Shown: positions 27,330-36,678, counted from the stretch's first letter. The stretch: 64,000 nt of DNA from Paenibacillus sp. P25 (GCA_024704175.1 CP085629.1:5704001-5768000); one strand, 5' to 3'. Notes: generated by a model from the letters alone, not told the origin. Numbers and translations are program-made.

Positions 27330-27760
27330 ATGTCAGAAAACAAAAAACTCGTTTATTTCCTTTGTACAGGAAACTCTTGCCGCATGACCAAATGGCGGAT
27401 GGCTTTTTGAAGGCTCTCGGTACTGATCGCTACGAAGTAAAAAGCGCCGGGTTAGAGGCACATGGGCTGAATCCCCGTGCCGTCCAGGTGATGAAGGAAG
27501 CTGGCGTCGATATTAGCGACCATACATCTGATATCATCGATCCGGAGATTTTGAATCGGGCAGACTATGTGATTACGTTATGTGGCCATGCAGACGAACA
27601 TTGTCCGGTGATTTCGAATAAAAACGTCGTGAAATGGCATTGGGGCTTCGATGATCCGGCCAAGGCGACCGGCACCGAGGAAGAAATCATGAGCCAATTT
27701 CGAGCGGTTCGAGATGCGATTAAGTCGCGTATCGAAAAGTTTCTAGCCGAAGGTCGGTAA
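27330..27760 (+). pseudogene. arsC: Thioredoxin-coupled arsenate reductase, one frame break
   Basis: ATG 27330 after AGGAGG gives MSENKKLVYFLCTGNSCRM with the low-molecular-weight phosphatase loop CTGNSCR. At ~27387 one base is missing; the other frame continues QMADGFLKALGTDRYEV to the end, with the redox pair in LCGHADEHCP and WGFDDPAKATG. Repaired length ~143 residues is normal. All catalytic residues remain, so the gene is probably functional if the indel is an error. Confidence 0.88.
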
Positions 27761-28451
27761 ATTTGAACGGGAATGTAAAGTTGTAAACTAAACATTGTCA
27801 TTACTCCATGGGCAGGATTAAATGAGTAAAGAAAGAAATGTATCCTCACCCTTAAGCCCATTCACGTCTACATGAGGAGTGGTTTAGGATGGATTGCTGT
27901 ACATGTTAAAGCTTCTGCTTTAGAAACCATTCATCCCGACAACTCTTATTTATTTTGTTCGAACTCTGCTTACGCAACCGTGGGAATCATTCGCAATCAT
28001 TTGCCGAGGATGACTTGAAAGTGGCTGTGTAACAAAAGAATCCGAGCATGGGCGTGTCTGTATGCTACTGTTTCAATTGGACGAGAGAGCGCCTCGCAGT
28101 CGATCTCATTTTTGCTTAAATAAACGATAAGATTGTTAGAACACTTTTTTATTTATCCGCCCGACAATCATTGTAACCTTTTAATTTTCGATATTGTCTA
28201 GAAACTGTTCTTGTCGAAACAATATGAATAGTGTTCGAGATTCACGTGACCTTCTGACAAGTCGACACAAAACAATATTTTTAAATCTTTCATTGTCTTG
28301 CACTGAATAAACGACGCGAGTCATAATACGCGATTGATGCTCATTGACACCTTTTGCAGCGGATGAGCCATGATCACTTTGTATTGCTGACGTGCAAGTG
28401 CATAGCCATTCACCTCATTTCGTCTTTAGGGCGATTTCGAATGAGATTAGG
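27761..28451. other. 690 bases with no recognised gene
   Basis: Short frames only. The last part read on the minus strand gives NEVNGYALARQQYKVIMAHP without a family match. It separates the ars operon from the convergent SulP gene. Confidence 0.6.
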
Positions 28452-30211
28452 CTATGTCCTTGCTGGATCAGCCTTTAAACTGGTGATCACTTCTTTTTGA
28501 GACTCCTTGTTTGATAACGCCGCGCATTCACGGAAAGCAAAATGTTTACAACCTAGACATTTATTCAAATCCAGTTGCAATAGCGCGAAGTTAAGTGCCT
28601 CGCCGGTATGTCCAAAAAAATGTTCAGCCCCAATCAGCGTATACAACCCTGTTCTCTTCAATACATCTAAAGGCTGAGCTTGAATTCCGGATACAAGAAT
28701 AATCCCACCAAATTTCTCGAAATGCTTCACCAAACTGGACAGATTTGATTCACCCGTCGTATCCATAAAAGGTACTTTTCCCATGCGCAGCAGTAACACT
28801 TTCGGTCTTAGATGAATCGTATCCATTATGGACTTTTCAAACATGTTCGCGGCGCCGAAAAAGAGGGGCCTTCGATGGTATAGATCCCAATTTGTGGACA
28901 ATCGTGGCCTTCGGTTACCATATGAGCTTTCACTTTTTCATGTTTAGTTGCTGGGTCAGGCAATACCTTGGAAACCAGTAAACCGTCGCTCATGCGTTTC
29001 ACAAATAGAATAACGGCTAAGATTAACCCGACTTCAACGGCAGTCGTTAAATTCGTAAAGACCGTTAGCAAAAAGGTAATGAGGAGGACAAAAGAATCGC
29101 TCGTTTTGGTTTTCAAGACGTGAGCGAATTCTTTTCGTTCGCTCATGTTCCAGGCAACCAGCATTAGAATCGGTGCCATACTAGCAAGTGGGATCTCCGA
29201 TGCATAAGGTGCAAACAAAATGAGCACCAGCGGCACAACAATGCCATGTATTATACCCGACAAAGGTGAGACCGCACCGTTTTTGATATTGGTTGCTGTT
29301 CGTGCAATGGCTCCTGTTGCTGGTATGCCTCTAAGAAGAGGGGTTACGATATTGGCGATGCCTTGCCCAATCAGTTCCCGATTGCTGTTATGACGACTGT
29401 CGGTCATGCCGTCGGCAACAACCGCCGATAATAAAGATTCGATGCTCCCCAACATGGCAATAGTAAAGGCGGGGCGAATCAAATTTTCAATGCGATCCCA
29501 GGTTAGATCAGGGATATGAAAATGGGGTAAGGTGCTTGGAATAGCTCCAAATGACGATCCAATCGTTGCAACTTCCCCTTTAAAGAATACGGTCGCCACT
29601 ATAGTGGATACGATAAGCCCTACCAAGGAACCAGGGACCTTCGGTAAAAATTTCGGTGTTAGGAGGATAACTGCCAAACAGACGACCGCTGTGATAATAC
29701 TGTAGAGATTCGTAGTTGCGAGATGCATTACAATTTCCTTCATATTGGGTAGAAAATTCTCATGTTTCTTGATACCGCTCAAACCTAAAAAGTTGGCAAT
29801 TTGTCCGCTGAAGATGATGACGGCAATTCCAGCGGTAAATCCGATGGTTACAGGGCGAGGAATAAATTTTATCAACGCACCGAGTTTAAATAGCCCCATG
29901 AGAACAAGTATAATTCCCGCCAAAAATCCTGCAAGCAATAAATTTTCGTATCCATATTCCATGACGATCGCAAAAAGGATCGGAATAAATGCACCGGTCG
30001 GTCCGCCAATTTGAAATTTAGAACCCCCGAACAAGGAAATACAGATACCGGCAACGATGGTGGTATAAATGCCATATTCCGGTTTTACACCCGACGCAAT
30101 AGCAAACGCCATCCCTAATGGAATGGCGATAATACCAACAATGAGGCCTGAAATGAGATCCTTGCGGAATGCGGCCGCATGGTATCCTTCAAATCTTCCC
30201 GTCCATTTCAT
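28452..30211 (-). pseudogene. SulP family anion transporter with STAS domain, one frame break
   Basis: About 585 residues when repaired. Membrane part: SulP signature region FGGSKFQIGGPTGAF, then about 11-12 helices, LLSAVVADGMTDSRHNSNRE near helix 8. After IYTIEGP one C is missing at ~28872 (CCCC run), and the other frame continues LFFGAANMFEK into the STAS domain (LLLRMGKVPFMDTTGESNLS), ending with a Cys-rich tail CLGCKHFAFREC. Carries sulfate, bicarbonate or another anion; substrate not predictable. Upstream ArsR-type gene probably regulates it; gap contains a terminator-like hairpin. Confidence 0.87.
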
Positions 30212-30335
30212 CTGAATTACCTTCTCTTATTCATATATTTGATTATTTGAATATATGTGAAATGTTACTCCTGTCATCGAATAATGTCAATTGTAATAAT
30301 CTCGTGTCGCCCCGCATGTTTCCGGCTGCAAAACA

Positions 30336-30388
30336 AAAAAACAAGGTGATCCTTGATGTTGCTTATTAAACTGGAACCCCTTGTTTTT
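30336..30388 (-). terminator. Terminator after ArsR-type gene
   Basis: On the minus strand AAAAACAAGG and CCTTGTTTTT pair across a 33-base loop, followed by TTTTG. It lies 5 bases past the regulator's stop and would separate it from the SulP gene. Confidence 0.55.
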
Positions 30389-30392
30389 CAGT

Positions 30393-30722
30393 TTAAGATT
30401 CATTTCGAATGACCTCAAGTAATGAAATGGCATCAACGAGATGATTATCGAAGATCTGCTTTGTGACTGCGAGCAAATCTTTAATCAACGGGTCACGTAA
30501 CGAATAAATGACAGAAGTACCATCTTTTAAGCCTGTCACCACATTTTTATTTCGCAATACTGCCAACTGCTGAGAAACGGCTGAACCCTCTGAGCCTAAA
30601 ATACTCTGTATCTCATTTACGTTTTTATCTCCTTCACTCAGAACCTCCAGGATTCGAATCCGCATGGGATGCGCCAGCGCCTTAAAAAAATCGGCTTTAA
30701 ACTGTTGGATATTTTGATTCAT
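30393..30722 (-). CDS. ArsR/SmtB family transcriptional regulator without cysteines
   Basis: 109 residues from ATG 30722 with GGAGG 8 bases upstream; the frame is open further upstream but that part lacks family likeness. Winged helix: KALAHPMRIRILEVLSEGD and recognition helix EGSAVSQQLAVLRNK. There is no Cys at all, so it does not use a thiol metal site. Placed before the SulP gene and divergent from the Cys-rich protein at 30915. Likely regulator of one or both. Confidence 0.9.
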   Translation of the reverse strand: MNQNIQQFKADFFKALAHPMRIRILEVLSEGDKNVNEIQSILGSEGSAVSQQLAVLRNKNVVTGLKDGTSVIYSLRDPLIKDLLAVTKQIFDNHLVDAISLLEVIRNES

Positions 30723-30914
30723 GGCTAACGCCTCCTTGATCGCTATATTTTTGAATATATAAATATCATAACACAACTCCACCCAAAAACATTCTGGAAA
30801 GAAGGGCATACCGGCGCATGGATTGTGATTTGGTTGAAACTCCTGTATTATACCTATAATATTCAAATATCTGATTATTTGATTTTTCCAAAATAACATA
30901 AGGAGTGGGTGCGA

Positions 30915-31550
30915 ATGCCGGACTCAACGAGTAAGGACTCGTCACATCAAGATTCGTCATCCTCTCGCGAATCGACTACACCTTTCATGCAGGTAAGCAG
31001 ACAAACCGTCATAACAATGGGGATTCATGCGTTACATGAGATCGGGTCCAATTCCATTTGTAAAGTTTGTATCGCCAATGGAGGTTCCTGTTGTCAAGGG
31101 TGCCGACATCTTGTCGAAGGTATTGGGTGCCAAAAACGAAATACAAGTTGTACGGCATGGTTATGCGGTTTTTTAAAGTTCTTTTTGTATGAAACTGGTC
31201 TTCTACGAGAATGGAATGACTTTTGGGAGCAAGTCCCGGGACAAGATTACCGTGAGGACTTTACGCCAGAGGTCTTTTATGTGACAAAGTCGTTATATCT
31301 TCCAGATCTTCGCAATTTGAGTGAGGCTCTTGCTACTGATCTTCATGAACTGGCTAAATCTCACATTGCGATCGGGTTTATCCTAACCCTACGGGAAAAA
31401 ATCGATAAACAGATTGATCAACTCCACGAGTGTCAGCATAATCGGAAAAAGAAAAACAAATTAAAACGGAATATAAAAGTGTTATCCAGTCCCTTCCAGC
31501 GTTTTCAAAAAGAACTGCATGAATATCAACAAAAATTTCCGATTTCGTAG
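30915..31550 (+). CDS. Cysteine-rich protein of unknown function
   Basis: 211 residues from ATG 30915 (AAGGAG, 9-base gap). Ser/Thr-rich polar N-terminus (~25 residues), then a block with eight Cys in about 40 residues: CxxC, 6 residues, CCxxC, 8, C, 6, C, 4, C (in SICKVCIANGGSCCQGC and after). The C-terminal half is helical and Lys-rich (HNRKKKNKLKRNIK), a coiled-coil candidate. No membrane helix. The Cys pattern suggests zinc or an iron-sulfur cluster. Divergent from the ArsR-type gene, which may control it. Function unknown. Confidence 0.8.
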   Translation: MPDSTSKDSSHQDSSSSRESTTPFMQVSRQTVITMGIHALHEIGSNSICKVCIANGGSCCQGCRHLVEGIGCQKRNTSCTAWLCGFLKFFLYETGLLREWNDFWEQVPGQDYREDFTPEVFYVTKSLYLPDLRNLSEALATDLHELAKSHIAIGFILTLREKIDKQIDQLHECQHNRKKKNKLKRNIKVLSSPFQRFQKELHEYQQKFPIS

Positions 31551-31580
31551 CAACTTCAATCAGGAGGAAGAGGGGGGATA

Positions 31581-31714
31581 TTGGTGTTTCATTGGCGTAT
31601 TACAGCCATTGGAACGTATGTACCCCAAAAAAACTGACAAATGATGATTTGGAAAACATGGTGGATACCAGTCATGAATGGATCTTACAGAGGACAAGCA
31701 TTCATGAACGCTGA
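31581..31714 (+). pseudogene. FabH-like 3-oxoacyl-ACP synthase III, N-terminal fragment
   Basis: A strong AGGAGGAAGAGGGG site precedes TTG 31581. RITAIGTYVPQK then, one A short at ~31630, LTNDDLENMVDTSHEWILQ and RTSIHER before a stop: the N-terminus of a FabH-type ketosynthase. Only ~45 residues remain, without the catalytic Cys. True fragment. Confidence 0.8.
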
Positions 31715-31830
31715 GATCATTTCACTTATTCCTGCCTCTTAAAATCTGTCGTGGTAATTACTGAACGCTGTGATGGCGATAATACAAGGTTACTTTCGGT
31801 TCGCACAATTAAATTAAGTAAAATGTATTA

Positions 31831-31907
31831 TGTGTCTTGAATGCCGTCCAATTCCGGCATTCGGATGTCCATAAAAATAATGTCGAAATCCTTCTCAAGC
31901 GCGGCAT
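31831..31907 (-). pseudogene. Response regulator receiver domain fragment
   Basis: Minus-strand frame DAALEKDFDIIFMDIRMPEL followed by DGIQ is the phospho-acceptor strand and loop of a CheY-like receiver (DIRMPELDG). Only ~25 residues survive, cut off against the next fossil. Confidence 0.7.
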
Positions 31908-32285
31908 CTATTGGCTAAAGCCAACATAATGTAGCCCCACCATCCGGACCAGCGTTTACGAATAAGTACCGTTAATGCAAGTGCGAATGCCCCCGGTGTA
32001 TGATCACTTGGAAAGGAAGCATCCGCGCGTGAGGGAACAGTAAATGAACCGGATGGCTTACAAACGGCCGAGCTCAAAATAGAACTGGGCAATCACATAA
32101 TTCAGAAACAAAGCCAGCATCCCAGCGAACCCCGACTGTACATCAATATGTCTCCTTCGATCGCCAAGCACCCACACGAATCCAAGCCATAAAGCAAATA
32201 ACTCCAAACCGTATTTGCTTGCAAGTACCATAATCGAATCGAGCCAAATAAGATGTCCCGACAAATCGTTAATAAATTCCAAAAA
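31908..32285 (-). pseudogene. BcrC-like undecaprenyl-diphosphatase (PAP2), broken (repeat copy 1)
   Basis: INDLSGHLIWLDSIMVLASK, YGLELFALWLGFVWVLG and FAGMLALFLNYVIAQ in one frame, then another frame with ADASFPSDHTPGAFALALTV (the PAP2 motif SxxxH). At least one frame change near 32060, and the C-terminus is cut off. This family recycles the undecaprenyl carrier. A shorter copy lies at 39378-39635. Confidence 0.8.
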
Positions 32286-32290
32286 ATGGC
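32040..32290. repeat. Direct repeat flanking the sulfur island, left copy
   Basis: About 250 bases matching 39384-39640 in the same orientation, with a ~25-base deletion in the right copy and otherwise close identity by eye. It consists of BcrC-like fossil sequence. Confidence 0.85.
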
Positions 32291-32386
32291 AAAATATGGA
32301 TGCGGTCTGGTAAAGTCTGCTTTTGTTTTTATATTGGTTTCATAATTAATAATCTTTATATCTTTTGAGCCCCAGTTAATCCAAAG

Positions 32387-32434
32387 TTGACAACAATACA
32401 TTACGTGATTATTATACGTATAGGGGTATACGTA
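32387..32434 (+). promoter_or_regulatory. Promoter and CstR-type palindromic operator of the sulfur operon
   Basis: -35 TTGACA (32387-32392), exactly 17 bases, -10 TATTAT (32410-32415). Immediately overlapping is TACGTATAGGGGTATACGTA (32415-32434), a perfect 8-bp inverted repeat around GGGG. A/T-flanked G-tract palindromes are the known operator type of CsoR/CstR repressors, and a CstR-like gene lies at 36692. Related sites occur at 36091 and 36655. Confidence 0.8.
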
Positions 32435-32515
32435 ACAATGATTTTGAAATCATTTGGGTAAACTCGAACAGGATAGGTAAGCTCCGGAAAAACACCAATT
32501 TAGGAGGGTTACGAT

Positions 32516-32803
32516 TTGATTACACATCCAGAAATCAAAGCCGATCAGACGCTTGATTGCAAAGGTTTGGCCTGTCCGATGCCTATCGTCAAAACCAAAA
32601 AAGCGATGGATCAGCTGCAATCCGGGCAGGTCATCGAGGTTCAGGCAACCGATAAAGGTTCACTGGCTGATATACAAGGCTGGGCCAAGAATACCTGCCA
32701 TCAATATTTGGGTACGATTCAGGATGGCAACGTGCTCAGGCACTTCATCCGTAAATCGAGCGCGGATGAGATCAAGGAAGAAAAAAATATCCTCACACCG
32801 TGA
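32516..32803 (+). CDS. TusA-like sulfur carrier (YrkF N-terminal type)
   Basis: 95 residues from a TTG at 32516 with AGGAGGG 7 bases before. TusA/SirA fold with the persulfide-carrying Cys in LDCKGLACPMPIVKTKKAM. It ends in GTGA, which is also the start of the rhodanese frame. In Bacillus YrkF these two domains form one protein, so either they are two coupled genes here, or one base is missing at ~32800. Role: accepts and passes sulfane sulfur. Confidence 0.9.
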   Translation: MITHPEIKADQTLDCKGLACPMPIVKTKKAMDQLQSGQVIEVQATDKGSLADIQGWAKNTCHQYLGTIQDGNVLRHFIRKSSADEIKEEKNILTP

Positions 32804-33096
32804 CCAATGAAGAGCTGGAGAAAAAGCTGGGCAACGTAACCGTGCTCGATGTTCGCGAGCCTGCCGAATACGCGTTTAACCGCATACCCGGCGCCGTCTC
32901 CATTCCGCTTGGGGAGCTGGAAGAGCGCCTCGGCGAGCTCAATCCGGATGATGACATTCACGTAGTATGCCGTACGGGAACGCGCAGCGATCTTGCTTGC
33001 CAATTGCTGGCCGAGAAAGGCTTCAAGAACGTGAAGAACGTGAAGCCTGGCATGTCCGGGTGGTCCGGCCCGACGGAAATGGACTTTCAAATCTAA
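32800..33096 (+). CDS. Rhodanese-domain sulfurtransferase (YrkF C-terminal type)
   Basis: 98 residues, single rhodanese domain: VLDVREPAEYAFNRIPGAVS and active loop VVCRTGTRS with catalytic Cys. The GTG start overlaps the TusA stop by 4 bases. The tight join and matching order suggest it works with, or as part of, the preceding TusA domain to move sulfane sulfur. Confidence 0.92.
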   Translation: MTNEELEKKLGNVTVLDVREPAEYAFNRIPGAVSIPLGELEERLGELNPDDDIHVVCRTGTRSDLACQLLAEKGFKNVKNVKPGMSGWSGPTEMDFQI

Positions 33097-33121
33097 TCAT
33101 CGACCAAGGAGGTCATTCCAA

Positions 33122-33517
33122 ATGAGCACGAAAGTAGCGATTATCGCTAGCAACGGCGGACTGTTCGATGCCTATAAGGTCTTCAACATCGCGACCGCAT
33201 CTGCGGCAACGGATGCCGAGGTGGCGATCTTCTTCACCTTCGAAGGACTGAACCTGATCCACAAGCAGGCGCATCACCAGCTTCCGCTGCCCGCGGGCAA
33301 AGAGCATTTCGCGGAAGGCTTCAAGAACGCCAACATTCCCTCCATTCCGGAAGTGGTGAACATGGCGCAGGAAATGGGCGTGAAAATCATCGCCTGCCAA
33401 ATGACGATGGACGTCATGAACCTGAAGAAAGAGGATTTTATTGAAGGAATCGAAGTCGGTGGAGCCGTCACGTTCCTGGATTTCGCGAAGGACGCAAACG
33501 TGACCTTGACGTTCTAA
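33122..33517 (+). CDS. yrkE: DsrE/DsrF-like protein (YrkE type)
   Basis: 131 residues. DsrE-like fold with GGLFDAYKVFNIATASAA near the start and the conserved Cys in VKIIACQMTMDVM. A good AAGGAGG site precedes the ATG. Known relatives bind and transfer persulfide sulfur together with TusA and rhodanese. Located between the rhodanese and rhodanese-metallohydrolase genes, as in the Bacillus yrk cluster. Confidence 0.9.
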   Translation: MSTKVAIIASNGGLFDAYKVFNIATASAATDAEVAIFFTFEGLNLIHKQAHHQLPLPAGKEHFAEGFKNANIPSIPEVVNMAQEMGVKIIACQMTMDVMNLKKEDFIEGIEVGGAVTFLDFAKDANVTLTF

Positions 33518-33538
33518 TTCATCAAAGGGGAAACAACA

Positions 33539-34688
33539 TTGACTACTGCAAGCGGACTCCGCCCGATGACAGCGGGAGAACTGACGAAAATCGTCCTGAA
33601 CAAAGAAGAGCTCTTTATTCTTGATGTGCGCAACCAAAGCGATTTTGACAATTGGAAAATCGAAGGGGAAAGCGTCGAGTTCATCAACATTCCGTATTTC
33701 GATTTGCTTGACAGCGTGGATCAAGCGTTAGAACAATTCCCAAGCGACAAACGCTTGCTGGTGGTATGCGCCAAGGAAGGCTCGTCCAAATTCGTGGCGG
33801 AACAATTGGTCGAGGCTGGAAGAACGAACGTCTCTTATCTGGAAGGCGGCATGAAATCCTGGAGCGAGCATCTGGAGCCGGTAAAAATCGGGGATTTGAA
33901 AGACGGCGGCTCCCTGTACCAATTCGTGCGGATCGGCAAAGGCCGCCTCTCCTACATGGTGATTTCCAGCGGTGAAGCGGCTGTGATCGATACGTTCCGG
34001 ATGACGGACGTATTCGAACGCTTCGCCAGGGAACAGGGAGCAACCATTAAACACACGCTGGACACGCACCTGCACGCGGACCACATTTCCGGCGGGCGCA
34101 AATTGGCGGAGCAAACAGGCGCAACGTACTGGTCGCCTCCCAAGGACGCGACAGAAGTAACGTTCCCATATGAGAAACTGGAAGAAGGCCGTGACATCAC
34201 GGTTGGCAATACGAAGATCAAAATTCAACCCATTTACTCGCCGGGTCACACCGTCGGCAAAGACGTCGTTTATCGTAGATGATGAATATCTGCTTACGGG
34301 CGATATCCTGTTCATCGAATCGATCGGCCGCCCGGACTTGGCTGGCAAAGCAGAGGACTGGGTTGGCGATCTTCGCAACACCTTGTATAACCGTTACAAA
34401 GGCTTGGCTCAGGATTTGATCGTACTGCCGGCACACTTCGGCAAAGTGACGGAGCTGGGAGAAGGCGGCCGCGTCATGGCCCGTTTGTCGGATCTGTACC
34501 GCGACAATCCGGGCTTGAACATTCAGGACGAGGAGACGTTTCGGCGGACGGTAACCGTGAATCTTCCGCCTCAACCGAACGCCTATCAGGAGATTCGCCA
34601 AACGAACATGGGTAAGATTACACCGAACGAAGACGAGCAGCGCGAGATGGAAATCGGTCCGAACCGCTGCGCGGTGCATGATAAATAA
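33539..34688 (+). pseudogene. yrkH: Rhodanese-metallo-beta-lactamase fusion (persulfide dioxygenase type), one frame break
   Basis: TTG start at 33539 after AAAGGGG. Rhodanese domain (about residues 10-115, LFILDVRNQSDFD, Cys in VVCAKEGSSK), then an MBL domain with THLHADHISGG and SPGHTVG. At ~34262 one A too many (GGCAAAGAC) shifts the frame; the other frame continues TSFIVDDEYLLTGDILFIES and IGRPDLAGKAEDW to 34688. Repaired length ~382 residues. The MBL half resembles ETHE1/CstB persulfide dioxygenases that oxidise persulfide to sulfite, fitting the exporter downstream. Confidence 0.88.
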
Positions 34689-34703
34689 AGGAGGAACATG
34701 AAT

Positions 34704-34931
34704 ATGAATACAGATATCACGGTCGATACGAAAGGTATGGCTTGCCCAATGCCGATCGTCAAGGCAAAGAAAGCGTTGGATAGCCTGCAGACGGGTCAAG
34801 TCATGGAAGTTCTGTCTACGGACAAAGGCTCCGTCAAAGATTTTCAGGCGTGGGTCAAACAGACGAACCACGAACTCATTCAGCACGTAGAAGAAGACGG
34901 CGTTTATAAATTTTACGTTCGCAAAGTATAA
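34704..34931 (+). CDS. yrkI: TusA-like sulfur carrier (YrkI type)
   Basis: 75 residues from ATG 34704, chosen because AAGGAGG lies 9 bases before it; the ATG at 34698 is too close. Contains VDTKGMACPMPIVKAKKALD with the sulfur-carrying Cys. Paralogue of the 32516 protein. Last gene before a strong terminator. Confidence 0.93.
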   Translation: MNTDITVDTKGMACPMPIVKAKKALDSLQTGQVMEVLSTDKGSVKDFQAWVKQTNHELIQHVEEDGVYKFYVRKV

Positions 34932-34932
34932 A

Positions 34933-34965
34933 AAATAAGCGGGACCCGGAAGGGCCCGCTTATTT
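34933..34965 (+). terminator. Strong bidirectional terminator after yrkI-type gene
   Basis: AAATAAGCGGG...CCCGCTTATTT with an inner CCC/GGG pair forms a ~14-bp stem with a 4-base loop and T-rich flank. It overlaps the stop codon of the minus-strand zinc-ribbon gene. Confidence 0.9.
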
Positions 34966-35139
34966 CGCCTCGTCATATACGATAGTGACGCCAAGGGAAC
35001 AGTAACTTTCTTCGGTATAATGCCCTTGGGGGCAAGTTTTCGTGCTGCTTGCCATGTCGTTTTTCGCTTTCAACTTTTGATTGCACACCGGGCATTTATC
35101 TTCGAAAAGGCTCTTTAATTGTTGAAGCAATTGGATCAC
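34960..35139 (-). CDS. Small zinc-ribbon protein
   Basis: 59 residues from GTG 35139, or 56 from TTG 35130, which has AAGGTGA at a suitable distance. Cys pattern DKCPVCNQKLKAK, then KTCPQGHYTEESYC gives a CxxC...CxxxH/C ribbon. It is antiparallel to the sulfur genes and ends inside the shared terminator. Family not recognised; perhaps a small metal-binding protein. Confidence 0.6.
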   Translation of the reverse strand: MIQLLQQLKSLFEDKCPVCNQKLKAKNDMASSTKTCPQGHYTEESYCSLGVTIVYDEAK

Positions 35140-35230
35140 CTTATTTCTGATGAGTTTACTTGGACTTAATTATAACCTGTATTCACCTTGAGGTCACGCC
35201 TTATAGAAAACTTTACGACAGGAGGGTGTC

Positions 35231-36021
35231 ATGGATTTCTTACTGCTCATTGTCATGGTGCTCATCGGTCTGGGCGGCTCTTTCTTTTCGGGGTTGCTCG
35301 GTATTGGCGGCGCGATTATTAATTATCCCCTCCTACTGTATATTCCATCCCTTTTCGGTGCGGCACACTTTACCGCCCACGAAGTTTCCTCCATCAGCAT
35401 GTTCCAAGTCTTTTTCGCTTCACTTGCGGGTGTTATCGCGTTCCGGAAAAAAAGCAAAAAGGGAGGAACGGGCGTCGTCAATAAACAGTTGGTTTTTCAC
35501 ATGGGAAGCGGCATTCTTGCCGGCGGCCTGGTCGGCGGCTTTGTTTCGAGTATGTTGAACGGGGATGTCATCAACCTGATTTACGGCATCCTTGCGGTAC
35601 TGGCCGTCGTGCTGATGCTCGTTCCCAACCGGGGAAACAACAGGAAAAGGACGACCTCCGTTTCAACAAAATCATTGCCATTACCGCGGCATTTGTAGTA
35701 GGTATCGTTTCCGGAATCGTAGGGGCCGGCGGCGCGTTTATCTTAATTCCCATTATGCTCACCGTTCTCAAAATTCCCACGCGCACAACGATTGCGTCAT
35801 CGCTCGCGATTGTTTTCATTTCGGTTATCGGAGGCGTCATCGGGAAAATGACGGGCGGGGATATCCCTCTGTGGGCGACGGTATATACTGTCATCGGCAG
35901 TTTGATCGGAGCACCGATCGGCACGATGGTCAGTTCGAAAATCAACGTGAAGGTGCTTCGATATGGTTTGGTCGTTCTGATCGTACTCACGGCCATTAAA
36001 GTGTGGTCGTCGATTTTGTAA
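35231..36021 (+). pseudogene. yrkJ: TSUP/TauE-SafE family sulfite exporter (YrkJ type), one frame break
   Basis: ATG 35231 after GGAGGGTGTC. Eight-helix TSUP transporter: GLGGSFFSGLLGIGGAIINY at the start and its inverted repeat VGIVSGIVGAGGAFILIPIM in the second half. Near 35655 one base is missing after AACAGGAAAAGG; the other frame runs to 36021. Repaired length ~263 residues. By family and context it exports sulfite or thiosulfate-like products of persulfide oxidation. Confidence 0.88.
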
Positions 36022-36090
36022 ATGAATAAATCGTATCTGTAAACATTTGCCGCGGTAAAAGGATTTCATTCTTTTTTTATTGTTCACCAT

Positions 36091-36113
36091 TATACTTATA
36101 GGGGTATATGTAA
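36091..36113 (+). promoter_or_regulatory. CstR-type operator and -10 box before the DsrE2-like gene
   Basis: TATACTTATAGGGGTATATGT: the core TATAGGGGTATA is identical to that at 32419-32430. TATACT (36091-36096) fits a -10 box but no good -35 is seen. Confidence 0.6.
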
Positions 36114-36146
36114 AAATTCATGAGAGAGAAGGTATGTGACGAGGAT

Positions 36147-36622
36147 ATGGCAAAAGATAAAACGACAATCGTGCTCTTTAGCGGCGATTTGGATAAAGCC
36201 ATTGCGGCATTCATCATTGCGAACGGAGTGCGGCGTATGATCACGAGGTGACGATCTTCTTCACGTTCTGGGGATTAAACGCGCTTCGCCGTGCCGAACC
36301 GATCAAGACGAACAAAGGCCTGCTCGAAAAAGCGTTCGGATGGATGATGCCGCGCGGCGCGAAGAAGCTGGGCTTGTCGAAAATGAACTTCGGCGGCCTG
36401 GGACCCCAGATGATCAAGCATGTCATGAAAAAGCACAAGGCCTTGTCGCTGCCCGATTTGATTGAGTTGGCTCAAGAACAAGGCGTGAAACTGGTCGCCT
36501 GTACGATGACGATGGACTTGCTCGGTCTGAAACAGGAAGAATTGATCGATGGTCTGGAGTATGCAGGAGTAGCCGCATATCTGGGTGACGCCGCGAACGG
36601 CAAAGTAAACTTGTTCATTTGA
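36147..36622 (+). pseudogene. DsrE2-like sulfur-transfer protein, one frame break
   Basis: ATG 36147 reads KDKTTIVLFSGDLDKAIAAF then IIANG; near 36228 one base is missing, and the other frame continues AAYDHEVTIFFTFWGLNALR, Lys-rich basic middle, and the conserved Cys in KLVACTMTMDLLG, to 36622. Repaired length ~158 residues, typical of DsrE2 proteins that trade sulfur with TusA. It has its own CstR-like operator upstream. Confidence 0.85.
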
Positions 36623-36654
36623 ACAAGCGGGTATGAACTTATTATTTTTTTCTT

Positions 36655-36678
36655 TATACTATACCCATACACGTATAA
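36655..36678 (+). promoter_or_regulatory. CstR-type operator before cstR
   Basis: TATACTATACCCATACACGTATA: on the other strand TATACGTGTATGGGTATAGTATA, a looser version of the GGGG palindrome. TATACT 36655-36660 could be the -10 box. Suggests autoregulation of the repressor. Confidence 0.55.
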
